64,000 bases of DNA from CAVQCX01 sp963775335. Its GTDB lineage: Bacteria; Pseudomonadota; Gammaproteobacteria; Chromatiales; Chromatiaceae. The DNA lies in contig CAVZIJ010000003.1 of NCBI GenBank assembly GCA_963775335.1, positions 1,426,001 to 1,490,000 of the forward strand, written 5' to 3'. Each line of letters opens with the position of its first letter. The stretch's first letter is position 1. The translations under genes and the position numbers were made by a program. The notes beneath the pieces are model-generated. The model saw only the letters and a list, made by a program, of their open reading frames with translations. It had not been told where the DNA came from and searched no databases. Shown here piece after piece: positions 52,864 through 63,070 of this stretch.

Positions 52864-53177
52864 CGGTGATCTGCGAGGCATTGGGCTTGGGCTGTCCCCC
52901 GAAACTCGCCACCGGGAAACCGGAGGGGTCCCCCAGTCTCGCCCGGACCCATTGGGCTCGATGAGCCCGCCCCCCCGAGCACAGCCGCACCCGCGGGCTG
53001 GAACCGACCCACCGTGGCAGGGATGTCCGTGGCATTCATCGGAGGTTCTTGTAGACTTAAGACTCGCTGGGGCGCAAGCATGCTAACAAAAATCCGGGCG
53101 CCCGAGCACGGACCACTCTCCCCCCGAGGAGCAGGTGGACGTCGGCCAGGGGCACTCTGTAACCACGCGGAGCCTTC
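52864..53177. other. divergent lptF-pepA intergenic region
   Basis: 314 bp with no gene. It must hold both promoters, but I could not pick a convincing -35/-10 pair. A TTGTAG and a TTGTTA on opposite strands flank CTTAAG near 53050. Confidence 0.4.
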
Positions 53178-54677
53178 ATGGAGTACTTCGTCAAGAGCAC
53201 CAATCCCGCCAAGCGGCGCACCCCATGCCTGGTGCTCGGCGTGCTGTCCAAACAGAAGCTGTCGGCGCCCGCCGAGGCGGTCGACAAGGCCAGCGACGGC
53301 TTCCTCGGCAGACTGGTCAAGCAAGGCGACATGGACGGCGACCTGGGTCAGACCCTGATGCTCTATCAGGTGCCGGGGATCAACGCCGAGCGCGTGCTTC
53401 TTGTGGGGTGCGGCAAGCACCGCGAGCTGACCCCGGCCGCGTACCGCAAGATCGTCGCTGCCGCGACCCGGGTGCTGCAGCAGGGCCCCACCACCTCCGC
53501 TACCTGGTGCGTCACCGAGCCCTTGCCCAAAGGGGCGAGCATCTACAGCCTTGCCCGAGATACGGTCCTGGCGGCCGAAGACGCGCTCTATCGATTCGAC
53601 CAGTGCAAATCCAAGGCGGAGCCGCCCAAGCACCCGCTCACGCGGCTCGACCTGCTGATCGGCAGCGACCTGGACCGAGACGAGGCCGCGCGCGGCCTCG
53701 CGCACGGCATCGCCATGGCCTCCGGCGTGACCCTGGCCAAGGACCTGGGAAACCTGCCCGGCAACATCTGCACGCCGAGCTATCTGGCGGAGAGCGCCCT
53801 GGATCTCGCGAAAGACTGTCAGTCCCTCCGGGTGCGGGTGCTGGAGGCCGAGGACATGAAGAAGCTCGGCATGGGCGCCCTGCTGTCGGTCGCCAGCGGC
53901 AGCCGCCAGCCGCCCAAGCTCATCGTCATGGAGTACTCCGGAGGCAAGGGCTCGGAGAAGCCGGTCGTGCTGGTGGGCAAAGGGCTCACCTTCGACGCCG
54001 GGGGGATCTCCATCAAGCCCGCCGCGGACATGGACCAGATGAAGTACGACATGTGCGGGGGGGCCAGCGTGATCGGCGCCCTCAAGGCCTGTGCCGATCT
54101 GGGCTTGCCGCTGAACGTGGTCGGGCTGGTGCCGTCCTCGGAAAACCTGCCTGACGGCGCCGCGAACAAGCCCGGTGACATCGTCACCAGCATGTCCGGG
54201 CAGACCATCGAGATCCTCAACACCGACGCGGAAGGCCGACTGATCCTCTGCGACACCCTGACCTATGCGGAGCGCTACGAGCCCGTTGCGGTGATCAACG
54301 TCGCCACCCTGACCGGCGCCTGCATCATCGCCCTGGGACACTTCGCCTCGGGCCTGATGGCGAACGACGAGCGCCTGGCCGCGGAGGTGCTCGAAGCCGG
54401 CGAGCACACCGGCGACCGGGCCTGGCGGCTGCCGCTCTGGGACGACTATCAGAAGGCCCTGGACAGCCCCTTCGCCGACATGGCGAACATCGGTGGGCGC
54501 TCTGCGGGAGCAATCACCGCCGCCTGCTTCCTGTGGCGCTATACGAAGAAGCTGAAATGGGCCCACCTGGACGTGGCGGGCACCGCCTGGAAGACGGGCG
54601 AGGACAAGGGGGCCACGGGGCGCCCGGTGCCCCTGCTCACTCAGTTTCTGCTGCGGCGCAGCGAGATGGGTGCTTGA
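53178..54677 (+). CDS. pepA: leucyl aminopeptidase (M17)
   Basis: 499 residues. Metal and active-site motifs: VLVGKGLTFDAGGISIKPAA (K, D), EILNTDAEGRLILCDTL (D, E, catalytic R), and NVATLTGACIIALGHFASGL. Hexameric cytosolic zinc peptidase that in E. coli also binds DNA in Xer recombination. Length is normal. It is followed 4 bp later by holC. Confidence 0.95.
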   Translation: MEYFVKSTNPAKRRTPCLVLGVLSKQKLSAPAEAVDKASDGFLGRLVKQGDMDGDLGQTLMLYQVPGINAERVLLVGCGKHRELTPAAYRKIVAAATRVLQQGPTTSATWCVTEPLPKGASIYSLARDTVLAAEDALYRFDQCKSKAEPPKHPLTRLDLLIGSDLDRDEAARGLAHGIAMASGVTLAKDLGNLPGNICTPSYLAESALDLAKDCQSLRVRVLEAEDMKKLGMGALLSVASGSRQPPKLIVMEYSGGKGSEKPVVLVGKGLTFDAGGISIKPAADMDQMKYDMCGGASVIGALKACADLGLPLNVVGLVPSSENLPDGAANKPGDIVTSMSGQTIEILNTDAEGRLILCDTLTYAERYEPVAVINVATLTGACIIALGHFASGLMANDERLAAEVLEAGEHTGDRAWRLPLWDDYQKALDSPFADMANIGGRSAGAITAACFLWRYTKKLKWAHLDVAGTAWKTGEDKGATGRPVPLLTQFLLRRSEMGA

Positions 54678-54681
54678 GCCC

Positions 54682-55113
54682 ATGACCCAGATCGACTTCT
54701 ACGTCCTTCAGCCGGGCGCCGCGGGCAGCCGCTGGCTGCTGGCGTGCCGGCTGGCCGAGAAGGCCTATCAGCAGGGCCGCAGAGTCTTTTTGCAGACCGA
54801 TTCGGCGGACGCAGCGCACCGCGTCGACCGCCTGCTCTGGACCTTCCGCGACGGCAGCTTCCTGCCCCACGGTCTGATGGGTGAGACCGACCCCCGGCGA
54901 ACCCCAGTGATGATCGGCCATGGCGATGTCGGTGGGGACGAGCAGGAGGTGCTGATCAACCTCTCCGCAGACGTACCACCGTTCTTCAGCCGCTTCGAGC
55001 GCGTGATCGAGGCCCTGGACCAGGACCAGGCGACCCTGGACGCGGGTCGCCGGCGCTTCCGCTTCTATCGAGACCGCGGCTATCCGCTCCAACATCACGA
55101 CATCAGCCGATGA
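54682..55113 (+). CDS. holC: DNA polymerase III chi subunit
   Basis: 143 residues: MTQIDFYVLQPGAAGSRWLL, ACRLAEKAYQQGRRVFLQTD, LWTFRDGSFLPHGLMGE, and VLINLSADVPPFFSRFERVI are the HolC fold. It links the clamp loader to SSB. Overlaps the next gene by ATGA. Confidence 0.9.
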   Translation: MTQIDFYVLQPGAAGSRWLLACRLAEKAYQQGRRVFLQTDSADAAHRVDRLLWTFRDGSFLPHGLMGETDPRRTPVMIGHGDVGGDEQEVLINLSADVPPFFSRFERVIEALDQDQATLDAGRRRFRFYRDRGYPLQHHDISR

Positions 55114-55547
55114 GCCCCCACTATCCATTCGACGACGACGAAGACTCGGACACCATCGACAGCTTCCGACTGCTGCACGATGAGACGAAGTTTCCCGAGG
55201 ATATCGAGCTCGAGACCGACAGCGTGCCCGTTTCGGAGGACGGTATCCCCCTCCTCGACGACGTGGTGTCCACACCCGAGGAGCAGGTATTCGGTGCGCC
55301 GTCTGCGCGGCGCCCACCGAGCGAAGACGCCGTGGACCACCTGGCCGCGGTGGTCAGGGAGAGGCTGGAGGCCGAGCTCGGCCAGATCATCGCCGAGGTG
55401 ATCGACGAGGCCCTGCGCCCCGCGGTCCTGGACCTCGAGACCAGTCTACGCGGCGAGATCTTCGAGGCCTTGCGTCGCCGGCTCGGGGAGCTGATCGACG
55501 AGCACGTCCAGCGCATCAACCCATCGAGCTTCGACCAGGACTTCTAG
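55110..55547 (+). CDS. acidic protein linked to holC, 145 aa
   Basis: Not a named family. The first 65 residues are very acidic (MSPHYPFDDDEDSDTIDSFR, PEDIELETDSVPVSEDGIPL). The second half is helical (VVRERLEAELGQIIAEVIDE, LRRRLGELIDEHVQRINPSS) and may form a coiled coil. Translationally coupled to holC. The position is as in other Chromatiales as far as I recall, but a replisome role is only inferred. Confidence 0.65.
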   Translation: MSPHYPFDDDEDSDTIDSFRLLHDETKFPEDIELETDSVPVSEDGIPLLDDVVSTPEEQVFGAPSARRPPSEDAVDHLAAVVRERLEAELGQIIAEVIDEALRPAVLDLETSLRGEIFEALRRRLGELIDEHVQRINPSSFDQDF

Positions 55548-55894
55548 CCCGCATTTCTCACCGCCGTTCGTCGCGAGGCGTCCGAGATGCGCGTGGACGC
55601 AAGGCGCGCGACAGACCGGGCGCGCAGGCGTACTTGACAGTCGGTCGAGCGCCCACGCCGAGCGCAATGCCGCAGACGCGGGCAGACCGGGCGCCGCAGC
55701 AGGAGGCCGGCGATCACCCGCTTGGGAGTCCGGCGGTCACGACACTTCGATCCGGAAAGTCCGGCAGAGTGGGCAGGCCGCTACGACTGCTGCTTGACCG
55801 CGCCGAAGACCCGAGCCGCCCGAGGACCCGATGTCCCGAGCGACGTGTAGCCGGGACCAAGGCCGGGCAGCCGGCACCGGCGCGAAAGGCCCGT
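55548..55894. other. 347 bp without a recognised gene
   Basis: Very GC-rich; no coding frame is convincing. Confidence 0.45.
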
Positions 55895-56200
55895 CTATTG
55901 TCCGGTCGGGGCATCCGCCGCCCCCTCGCAGAAACGCCGCGCTAGATCGGCCTTCATTCCGGCACCGAATTCATTGATCCAGAGCCACTCGTAGTAGTCC
56001 CTGCCCACCGCATCGGGCGGCCTGGGCTCATGCATCCAATTCACCCGCATCCGGTGATCGCGCAGGTAGACATCGATCGCCCGTTGCACCGGCTCGAGCT
56101 GCCAGCCGTCCTTTTCGAATTCGGCCCTATCGGGGCAGATTTGAGCCGCCGGAGCGGCGGAAGCCATGATCAGCAGCATGCCCGCCCCCAACAGATGCAT
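55895..56200 (-). CDS. small exported protein, 101 aa
   Basis: From ATG 56200: MHLLGAGMLLIMASAAPAAQ is a signal peptide. The mature part is rich in aromatic residues and conserved-looking (CPDRAEFEKDGWQLEPVQRA, DYYEWLWINEFGAGMKADLA, RRFCEGA), with two Cys that may pair. Function not known. The preceding in-frame stretch up to 56287 lacks a good start. Confidence 0.55.
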   Translation of the reverse strand: MHLLGAGMLLIMASAAPAAQICPDRAEFEKDGWQLEPVQRAIDVYLRDHRMRVNWMHEPRPPDAVGRDYYEWLWINEFGAGMKADLARRFCEGAADAPTGQ

Positions 56201-56381
56201 CCGCAAGGGATGGCTTGCGCCCGGCAAGGCGATCGCAGCCCTCGGCTCTCCGACACCGTCACGCTCGATCAAACTCGCGGCTTGCATTGCATCAGTGCTC
56301 AGTTGCTGCGGGACGGCCGTATTACGTCTAAAGTGATTATTCGGTTTTGTCTTCCCCCGTCTACCGTCTACTTTCTTTTCC

Positions 56382-58634
56382 TCACTCCGCCCGCAGGTCG
56401 TCCACGTTCTGAAACCCGCGGGGCAGCTTGACGCCGCGCCGGCCGCGCTCGCCCAGGTAGGGATCGAGCTCGGGGTAGCGCAGGCTCATGTAGCGCTTGC
56501 CGGAATAGATGGTGAGCCGCCCCGCATGAGGCACGGCGGCCAGGGCTACGACGACCTCTTCCCCGGACGCGGCGCGTGCCGCCGGGATGCCGATGATCTT
56601 GTTGCCCTTGCCGCGGCCGAGCACGGGCAGCTCGGACACCGGGAAGACCAGCAGGTGGCCGGCGCTGGTCACCGTGGCCAGGCGATCGGCCTGCGGGTCC
56701 TCCACCGGGGCCGGCCGGACGACCCGGGCGCGCTCCGGGAGGCTCAGCACGACCTTGCCGCCCTTTTTGTTCGCATACAGCTCCTTGAGCTGGACGACGA
56801 ACCCGTAACCCGCATCCGAGGCCAGGACCCACCAGCCATCGGGATCGCCGCCCAACAAGGCCGGAAACCCGGCCCCCGCAGGCGGCGCCAACCGGCCGGT
56901 CAGGGGCTCGCCCTGGCTACGGGCCGAGGGTAAGCTGTGGGCGGGCAGCGAGTAGCTGCGACCCGTGCTGTCGAGAAGCACCGCCTGCTGGCTGCTGCGC
57001 ATGCGCACTGCAGCGAGAAACGAGTCTCCAGCGCGATAGCTCAGGGTTGCGCCGTCCACATCGTGCCCCTTGGCGACGCGCACCCAGCCCTTCTCGGAGA
57101 TGACCACCGTGACCGGCTCGCTGGGCGAGAGCTCGTCCTGGCCGAGGGCCTCGGCGGCAGGGCGCTCCACCATGGGAGAGCGGCGCTCGTCGCCGTACTT
57201 CTCGGCGTCCTCCTCGATCTCCTTGCGGATCAGGGTGCCCATGCGCCTGGGTGAGCCCAGGGTCTTCTCCAGCCAGTCCTGCTCCTTCTGCAGATCCTTC
57301 TGCTCGCCCTTGATCTTCATCTCCTCCAGACGCGCCAATTGGCGCAATCGGGTGTCGAGGATGTATTCGGCCTGGACCTCGGTGAGATCGAAGCGGCGCA
57401 TCAGCACCGGCTTGGGCTCGTCCTCGCTGCGGACGATACGGATCACCTCGTCCAGGTTCAGGAAGGCGATCAGCAGGCCGTCCAACAGATGTAGACGATC
57501 ACGCACCTTCCCCAGGCGGTGCTTGAGCCGGCGCGTGACGGTGTCGAGGCGGAAACGCAGCCACTCGCTGAGCAGCTCGCGCAGGTTCTTGACCGCTGGA
57601 CGGCCATCCAGGCCGATGAGGTTGATATTCACCCGATAGCTGCGCTCCAGGTCCGTGGTCGCGAACAGGTGCGACATCAGGCGCGCGACGTCGATCCGGT
57701 TGGAGCGGGGCACGATCACCAGCCGGGTCGGATTCTCGTGGTCGGACTCGTCGCGCAGGTCTTCCACCATCGGAAGCTTCTTGGCCTGCATCTGGGCGGC
57801 GATCTGCTCCAGCACCCGCGCACCGGAGACCTGATAGGGCAGCGCCGTGATGACGATGTCCCCCTGCTCGCGCACGTAGCGGGCGCGCAGCCGCACGGTG
57901 CCGCCGCCGCTCTCATAGATGCGCAGCAGCTCGGCCCGCGGGGTGATGAGCTCCGCCTCGGTGGGGAAGTCCGGGGCCGGGACATGCGCGCAGAGCTGCT
58001 CCACGGTCGCCTCGGGCTCCTCGAGCAGCCGGATACAGGCACCGGCCACCTCTCGCAGGTTGTGGGGCGGGATGTCGGTGGCCATGCCGACCGCGATGCC
58101 GGTCGAGCCGTTGAGCAGCACGTTGGGCAGGCGTGCCGGCAGCACCGCAGGCTCTTCCAGGGTGCCGTCGAAGTTGGGCAGCCAGTCGACCGTGCCCTGC
58201 CCCAGCTCCTGTAGCAGCAGCTGGGCGTACGGCGTGAGCTTCGCCTCCGTGTAGCGCATCGCGGCGAAGGACTTGGGGTCGTCCGGCGAGCCCCAGTTGC
58301 CCTGGCCGTCGATCAGCGGATACCTGTACGAGAAGTCCTGCGCCATCAGCACCATGGCCTCGTAGCAGGCGCTGTCGCCATGGGGATGGAACTTGCCGAG
58401 CACGTCACCCACGGTGCGGGCGGACTTCTTGAACTTCGCGCTGGCCGAGAGGCCCAGCTCTGACATGGCGTAGACGATGCGCCGCTGCACCGGCTTGAGT
58501 CCGTCACCGATGTGCGGCAGGGCCCGGTCCAGGATGACGTACATCGAATAATCGAGGTACGCCTTCTCCGTAAACTGCTTGAGCGGGAGACGCTCCACGC
58601 CCTCGAAATTAAGATCCAGCGTGTCGCCCATCAC
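56382..58634 (-). CDS. parC: DNA topoisomerase IV subunit A
   Basis: 750 residues. N-terminal DNA cleavage domain: AYLDYSMYVILDRALPHIGD, KKSARTVGDVLGKFHPHGDS (quinolone-determining region), catalytic Tyr in AAMRYTEAKLTPYA. C-terminal beta-propeller (GWVRVAKGHDVDGATLSYRA, GRGKGNKIIGIPAARAASGE). No GyrA box is seen, which supports ParC over GyrA. It decatenates daughter chromosomes with ParE (not in the window). Confidence 0.95.
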   Translation of the reverse strand: MMGDTLDLNFEGVERLPLKQFTEKAYLDYSMYVILDRALPHIGDGLKPVQRRIVYAMSELGLSASAKFKKSARTVGDVLGKFHPHGDSACYEAMVLMAQDFSYRYPLIDGQGNWGSPDDPKSFAAMRYTEAKLTPYAQLLLQELGQGTVDWLPNFDGTLEEPAVLPARLPNVLLNGSTGIAVGMATDIPPHNLREVAGACIRLLEEPEATVEQLCAHVPAPDFPTEAELITPRAELLRIYESGGGTVRLRARYVREQGDIVITALPYQVSGARVLEQIAAQMQAKKLPMVEDLRDESDHENPTRLVIVPRSNRIDVARLMSHLFATTDLERSYRVNINLIGLDGRPAVKNLRELLSEWLRFRLDTVTRRLKHRLGKVRDRLHLLDGLLIAFLNLDEVIRIVRSEDEPKPVLMRRFDLTEVQAEYILDTRLRQLARLEEMKIKGEQKDLQKEQDWLEKTLGSPRRMGTLIRKEIEEDAEKYGDERRSPMVERPAAEALGQDELSPSEPVTVVISEKGWVRVAKGHDVDGATLSYRAGDSFLAAVRMRSSQQAVLLDSTGRSYSLPAHSLPSARSQGEPLTGRLAPPAGAGFPALLGGDPDGWWVLASDAGYGFVVQLKELYANKKGGKVVLSLPERARVVRPAPVEDPQADRLATVTSAGHLLVFPVSELPVLGRGKGNKIIGIPAARAASGEEVVVALAAVPHAGRLTIYSGKRYMSLRYPELDPYLGERGRRGVKLPRGFQNVDDLRAE

Positions 58635-58775
58635 GGATCCCGTCGGGAAATTGCCGAAAAGCAGCCGGCGCGCGGCCCGGCAAGGAACGGCGCCGATTGT
58701 ACGCGGGAACCTCGGGGGCCGGAACCGCCCCCGGCCAAACGACGGGCCGCCCGATTGCAGCCGGCCCTCAAAGGA

Positions 58776-59201
58776 TCATTTCACATGGATGGTGATCTTC
58801 TTGGACATGACCGGCGGATCGAACGGCACGTGGGCCTTGTCGCCCAGCACGAGCTGCAGCGTATGGGTGCCGGGCGACAGAGTCAGGGTCACCTCCGTCT
58901 GTCCGCCGCCGAAATGGCGGTGATGCTCGTCCGAGGGCAGCGGCTGGCCGGGGGTGGGCGGCGTAGCGACGTCGATCAGGAGATGATGGTGCCCGGTCCC
59001 CGGCTTATCGACCCCCGCGGGTGCCACACCCATGCCCTTGAGCCCGAAGCGCACGGTGAAGGGGTTGCTGACCGTGGCGCCATCGCTCGGCGAGATGAAG
59101 TACTCCTGCGCGCCCTTGGGTGCCGGCGTCGCCGCGAGCGCTGCCCCCAGGGTGAGCGCCGCGGCCGTTCCCACGATGACCTGCCCAAGTCTTCGCATCA
59201 T
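58776..59201 (-). CDS. DUF4399 exported protein
   Basis: 141 residues from ATG 59201 behind AGGAG. Signal peptide ends near AALA. The domain reads EYFISPSDGATVSNPFTVRF, GLKGMGVAPAGVDKPGTGHH, HHLLIDV, SDEHHRHFGGGQTEVTLTLS, PGTHTLQLVLGD: the DUF4399 pattern with conserved His and the final VPFDPPVMSKKITIHV. Perhaps metal binding through the His cluster. Single gene. Confidence 0.85.
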   Translation of the reverse strand: MMRRLGQVIVGTAAALTLGAALAATPAPKGAQEYFISPSDGATVSNPFTVRFGLKGMGVAPAGVDKPGTGHHHLLIDVATPPTPGQPLPSDEHHRHFGGGQTEVTLTLSPGTHTLQLVLGDKAHVPFDPPVMSKKITIHVK

Positions 59202-59476
59202 TCTCGTTCTCCTGGATCGCTCTCGGTTAAAGTCCGGCCTCGGCAGAGCCGCCGGGCCGGATTCGGTCGGGAGCACTCGGGTGCTCCGCTGTGCAAGCAG
59301 CATAGCAGTGGACCAAGAGCCCAGCAGCCGCAAAGACCTCGCCGTTCGAGGGGTTCGGCGCCCCTCGGGACACTCTCGGACCAACTGAGAGCGGCTCCGC
59401 GGTCTCTTCCCCGCCGGCTGTTCTAGTATGCTGACCAGCAGCCGCGTGGACCTTTACCCTTCGAGCCCGAGAGACG

Positions 59477-62400
59477 ATGCCCAGAGCAAAGCCGCCGCAA
59501 GCCGAAAAGCCGCGACCCCCTGAGCGCCGAGGGCATCCCTGGTTTTTCGACCGGCGGCTGATCGCGGTTCTCACTGCCTTGATCGTGTATGCCGCGGCCG
59601 GCTTCCTGCTCGCTCCATACCTGATCCGGCACTACGTTCCCAAGATCGCCGCCGAGCGGCTCCACCGCCAGGCCAGCATCGGCGATGTGCGCATCAATCC
59701 CTTCCTGCTTACGATTGAGGCTAAGGACTTCGCTCTGCGCGAGGCCGACGGCGAGCCGATCCTCCGCTTTAAGCGTCTGTTCGTCGATTTCGAGCTCGAG
59801 AGTCTATTTCGCTGGGCCTGGACCTTCGCCGCCGTTCGCCTCGACGGGGCCAAGATCGACCTGGTCATCGGCAAAGACGGACGCCTCAACCTCGCGCGGC
59901 TCTCCGACGCCCTGGCCTCGGGAGAGCCGCCCAAGGAGCCGGCGCCGTCCGCGGGACCGACGCCGCTGCTCGTCAAGCAAGCGGCGATCACGGGCGGAAC
60001 GGTAAGCTTCACCGACCGATCCAGCCCCACGCCGGCCAGCACGACGGTCCAGCCGATCGAGCTGCTGCTCACCAACGTATCGACGCTGCCTGGCCGGCGC
60101 GGTCCCTACGGCGTGACCGCCACCCTGCCAGGCACCGGCACCCTCGGCTGGCAGGGTGAGATCTCTCTGCAGCCGCTCGCCGCGAGTGGCACGATCCGGG
60201 TAGCGGGGTTGCGGATAGCGACCATCTGGCGGTTCTTCCGGGACCGCCTTCGCTTGGCGGAGCCAGACGGCGCATTGGACATCGCGCTCGGCTACCGCTT
60301 CGCTTATGCCTCGGGAAAGGCGAAATTCTCGCTCGACCCCGTCCGGTTGAGCCTGAGTAACCTCTCGCTTACCGAGAGCGGTGCTCCCCTCCCGCTGGTG
60401 GAGCTCGCGGCGATCGAAGTGCCCGGGGCACGCTTCGACCTGGGGACGCGGGAGGTCGTTGTCCAGGAGCTCGCGATCCGCGACGGCCGGGCTCGCGCGA
60501 CCGTCTCCAAGGACGGCTCGATCGACTGGGCCGACGCCTTCACCGCCCGGCGCACCGGGCCTGCGAAGACCCGCCCCGCGGCCGCCCCCGCTGACACCCC
60601 GCCCGCCGCCCCTTGGAAGGTGCGCGTCGAAGCTCTCAAGATCGACCAGGTAGCGCTGCGTTACGAGGACCAGAGCCGAGTCACGCCGCTGGTCGGCAGC
60701 CTCGGAGACTTGCACGTGGAGCTGGGCCTGTCGGCCTCGCTCGGGGGCAGCACGACGCCCCTGGCGATCGACCGGTTGGGCGTCAGGTTGCAACAGGTCA
60801 GGATTGCCGAAAGGGACGGCCCCAGCCCGCTGCTCAGCTTCGACCGCGTGGCGCTTCAGGACGGGCGGATCGACCTGGGGGCCCGGGAGCTGGTGCTGCC
60901 GCAGGTCGCGGTGACCGGCGGCACAGGGTGGCTGACGCGCACCGCCGACGGCGCCATCCGCGAGCTCGCGGCCTTCGACCGGCGGGATCGCGGCGCCTTG
61001 CGCGAGGAGATCCAATCGGCCGGAGACGCAGCCACGGCTCAAGGGCGGCCATGGAGGCTCGCGCTGAATCAGCTGTCGCTGTCCGACTTCACCCTGAAGG
61101 TCGCCGACCGAACGACGGTACCGACGCTGGCGTATGACCTGGACAAGGTGAGCGTCCTCGCCAAGGACATCCGCAGCGACGGCCAGACGCCGATCCATTA
61201 CGCGGCGCACCTGGAGGTCAAACAGGGGGGCAAGGTGGAAATCGCGGGCACTGCGGCCCCCACCGGCGCCAAAGCCGAAGCTCAGCTGAAGCTCGACGGC
61301 GTCGCCCTCGCACCGCTGTCGCCGCTGCTCGCCAAGCTCTCGACCCTGACCCTGAGATCCGGCGCGCTCTCGGGCGAGGCGCACCTGGCTTACTCGGCGT
61401 CCCAGGACCATCCCCGACTCAGAGCCGATGGCACCCTCGACGTGGCGGACCTGTTGGTGAACGAGGCCGATTCCGGCGATCGCCTGCTCGAATGGAAGGA
61501 CCTGGAGGTCAGCGGCATCGCCCTCGGCCTGGTACCGAACCGGCTCGAGATCAAGGAGGTGCGCGTGCGCGAGCCGGGGGCAAAGATCGTGGTCTTCAAG
61601 GACAAGACGCTCAATCTCGCCAAGGTGCTCAAGCAGCCGGAAGGCGCAAAGAAGGCCACCGAGCCGCTCCCAGACAGCGCTGCTCAGGTATTCCCGATCA
61701 GCATCGACCGGGTCAGCGTCGATCAGGGTACTGCGGACTTCGCCGATCTCAGCCTGGTACTGCCCTTCAAGGCGCGCATTCACCACGTCCAAGGCTCGGC
61801 GACCGGCATCTCCAACGATCCGAAGGCCCGGGCCTTCCTCAAGCTCGCTGGTCAGGTGAATCAGTTCGGGCAGGCTAAGGTGGACGGCAGGCTGCTGCCC
61901 TCGGACCCGGGCCGGTTCACCGATATCCGGGTGAGGTTCCGAAACGTCGCCGTGCCCTCTCTCTCCCCGTACAGCGCGACCTTTGCGGGGCGGGCGATCG
62001 CCTCGGGCAAGCTGGACCTCGATCTGGAGTACAAGATCAAGAACAGCGAGCTGCTCGGCACCAATAAGGTGGTGCTGCGGAATTTCGCCCTGGGAGAGCC
62101 AGTCAAGAGCGAGCGCGCCGCAAATCTGCCGCTTGATCTGGCCGTAGCCTTGCTCACCGACAACGAAGGAAAGATCGACTTGGCCGTACCGGTACGCGGC
62201 AATGTCGGCAGCCCGGAGTTCAGCTTCGGCCATGTGATCGGACAGACCATCGCCAACCTGATCGGCAAGATCGTGACGGCCCCGTTCCGCGCGCTAGGCG
62301 CCGCCCTCGGCGGCGGGGGGAAGCTGGATTCCATAGCGTTCGCGCCGGGGGAAGCCGAGCTGGCGCCACCCGAGCGGGAAAAGCTCCAGACCCTGGGGCA

Positions 62401-62947
62401 GGCCCTGAACAAACGCCCTCAGCTCATACTGAGCGTCCACCCCGGCCTTGCGCCGAGCGCCGACGGGACGGCGATCAAAGACCTCAATCTGCGCCTTGCC
62501 GTGGCCCAGGAGCTCAAGATCGCGCTCCAGCCGGGCGAGGACCCCGGCCCGGTTGCCTACGACGACGCCAAGACCCAGCGCGCGCTGGAGAAGCTCGCGG
62601 ACAAGCAAGGTGGCGACAAAGCCGTGGATCGGTTTCAGGCAGCCTACGAGAAGCGCACCGGGCATGCGGCGAAACGGGTCAATCCGGTGCTCGCCTTCAT
62701 CGGCAAGGCAAGCGAAGACCGAGCGTTCTACAAAGCCCTGTTCGCCCATCTCCTCGAGCAGGCACCCCAGCCGGACGCGCAGCTGCAAGCGCTCGCCAAG
62801 CGGCGCGCCGCTGCGATCGTCTCGGAGCTCACGACCCAGGATTCGGTCGATCCAGCCCACATCGCTACGGATTCGCCGCAGCAGGCGGCAGCCAAGGACG
62901 GTACCGTGCCGACCCGCTTGGAGCTAGGGGCGCGCAGCGGACCCTGA
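59477..62947 (+). CDS. large DUF748 (AsmA-like) envelope protein, 1156 aa
   Basis: One N-terminal membrane segment (LIAVLTALIVYAAAGFLLAP), then a very long beta-rich periplasmic part with repeated DUF748 units (DVRINPFLLTIEAKDFALRE, ALKIDQVALRYEDQSRVTPL, QLSLSDFTLKVADRT, PISIDRVSVDQGTADFADLS, SGKLDLDLEYKIKNSELLGT) and a helical C-terminus. AsmA-like proteins are thought to bridge membranes and carry phospholipids. It is co-oriented with the small repeat protein downstream but 123 bp apart. Confidence 0.85.
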   Translation: MPRAKPPQAEKPRPPERRGHPWFFDRRLIAVLTALIVYAAAGFLLAPYLIRHYVPKIAAERLHRQASIGDVRINPFLLTIEAKDFALREADGEPILRFKRLFVDFELESLFRWAWTFAAVRLDGAKIDLVIGKDGRLNLARLSDALASGEPPKEPAPSAGPTPLLVKQAAITGGTVSFTDRSSPTPASTTVQPIELLLTNVSTLPGRRGPYGVTATLPGTGTLGWQGEISLQPLAASGTIRVAGLRIATIWRFFRDRLRLAEPDGALDIALGYRFAYASGKAKFSLDPVRLSLSNLSLTESGAPLPLVELAAIEVPGARFDLGTREVVVQELAIRDGRARATVSKDGSIDWADAFTARRTGPAKTRPAAAPADTPPAAPWKVRVEALKIDQVALRYEDQSRVTPLVGSLGDLHVELGLSASLGGSTTPLAIDRLGVRLQQVRIAERDGPSPLLSFDRVALQDGRIDLGARELVLPQVAVTGGTGWLTRTADGAIRELAAFDRRDRGALREEIQSAGDAATAQGRPWRLALNQLSLSDFTLKVADRTTVPTLAYDLDKVSVLAKDIRSDGQTPIHYAAHLEVKQGGKVEIAGTAAPTGAKAEAQLKLDGVALAPLSPLLAKLSTLTLRSGALSGEAHLAYSASQDHPRLRADGTLDVADLLVNEADSGDRLLEWKDLEVSGIALGLVPNRLEIKEVRVREPGAKIVVFKDKTLNLAKVLKQPEGAKKATEPLPDSAAQVFPISIDRVSVDQGTADFADLSLVLPFKARIHHVQGSATGISNDPKARAFLKLAGQVNQFGQAKVDGRLLPSDPGRFTDIRVRFRNVAVPSLSPYSATFAGRAIASGKLDLDLEYKIKNSELLGTNKVVLRNFALGEPVKSERAANLPLDLAVALLTDNEGKIDLAVPVRGNVGSPEFSFGHVIGQTIANLIGKIVTAPFRALGAALGGGGKLDSIAFAPGEAELAPPEREKLQTLGQALNKRPQLILSVHPGLAPSADGTAIKDLNLRLAVAQELKIALQPGEDPGPVAYDDAKTQRALEKLADKQGGDKAVDRFQAAYEKRTGHAAKRVNPVLAFIGKASEDRAFYKALFAHLLEQAPQPDAQLQALAKRRAAAIVSELTTQDSVDPAHIATDSPQQAAAKDGTVPTRLELGARSGP

Positions 62948-62966
62948 TCATGCTTATTAGCGAATG

Positions 62967-62980
62967 TTGATATAGGTCAA
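62967..62980 (+). promoter_or_regulatory. FNR/DNR-like box before the repeat-protein gene
   Basis: TTGATATAGGTCAA differs from TTGAT-N4-ATCAA at one base. A TAAAAT -10-like box is at 63009-63014 with no -35, and the start codon follows at 63071. The layout fits activator-dependent transcription. Confidence 0.4.
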
Positions 62981-63070
62981 CCACGGCCGCGAGCAAATTT
63001 GCCATGCTTAAAATCGTGAGGATGGGGGACTCTCGCTGTTCATCGCAAACTGACGAGGAGGGTCCTAATC

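Noticed and set aside
59804..62233. Long open frames on the strand opposite to core genes (for example 59804-62233 minus, 32047-33651 plus, 41507-42868 plus).
   Set aside because: They are antisense to genes with strong family motifs, have low-complexity His/Arg/Gln-rich translations and reflect high GC at third positions.
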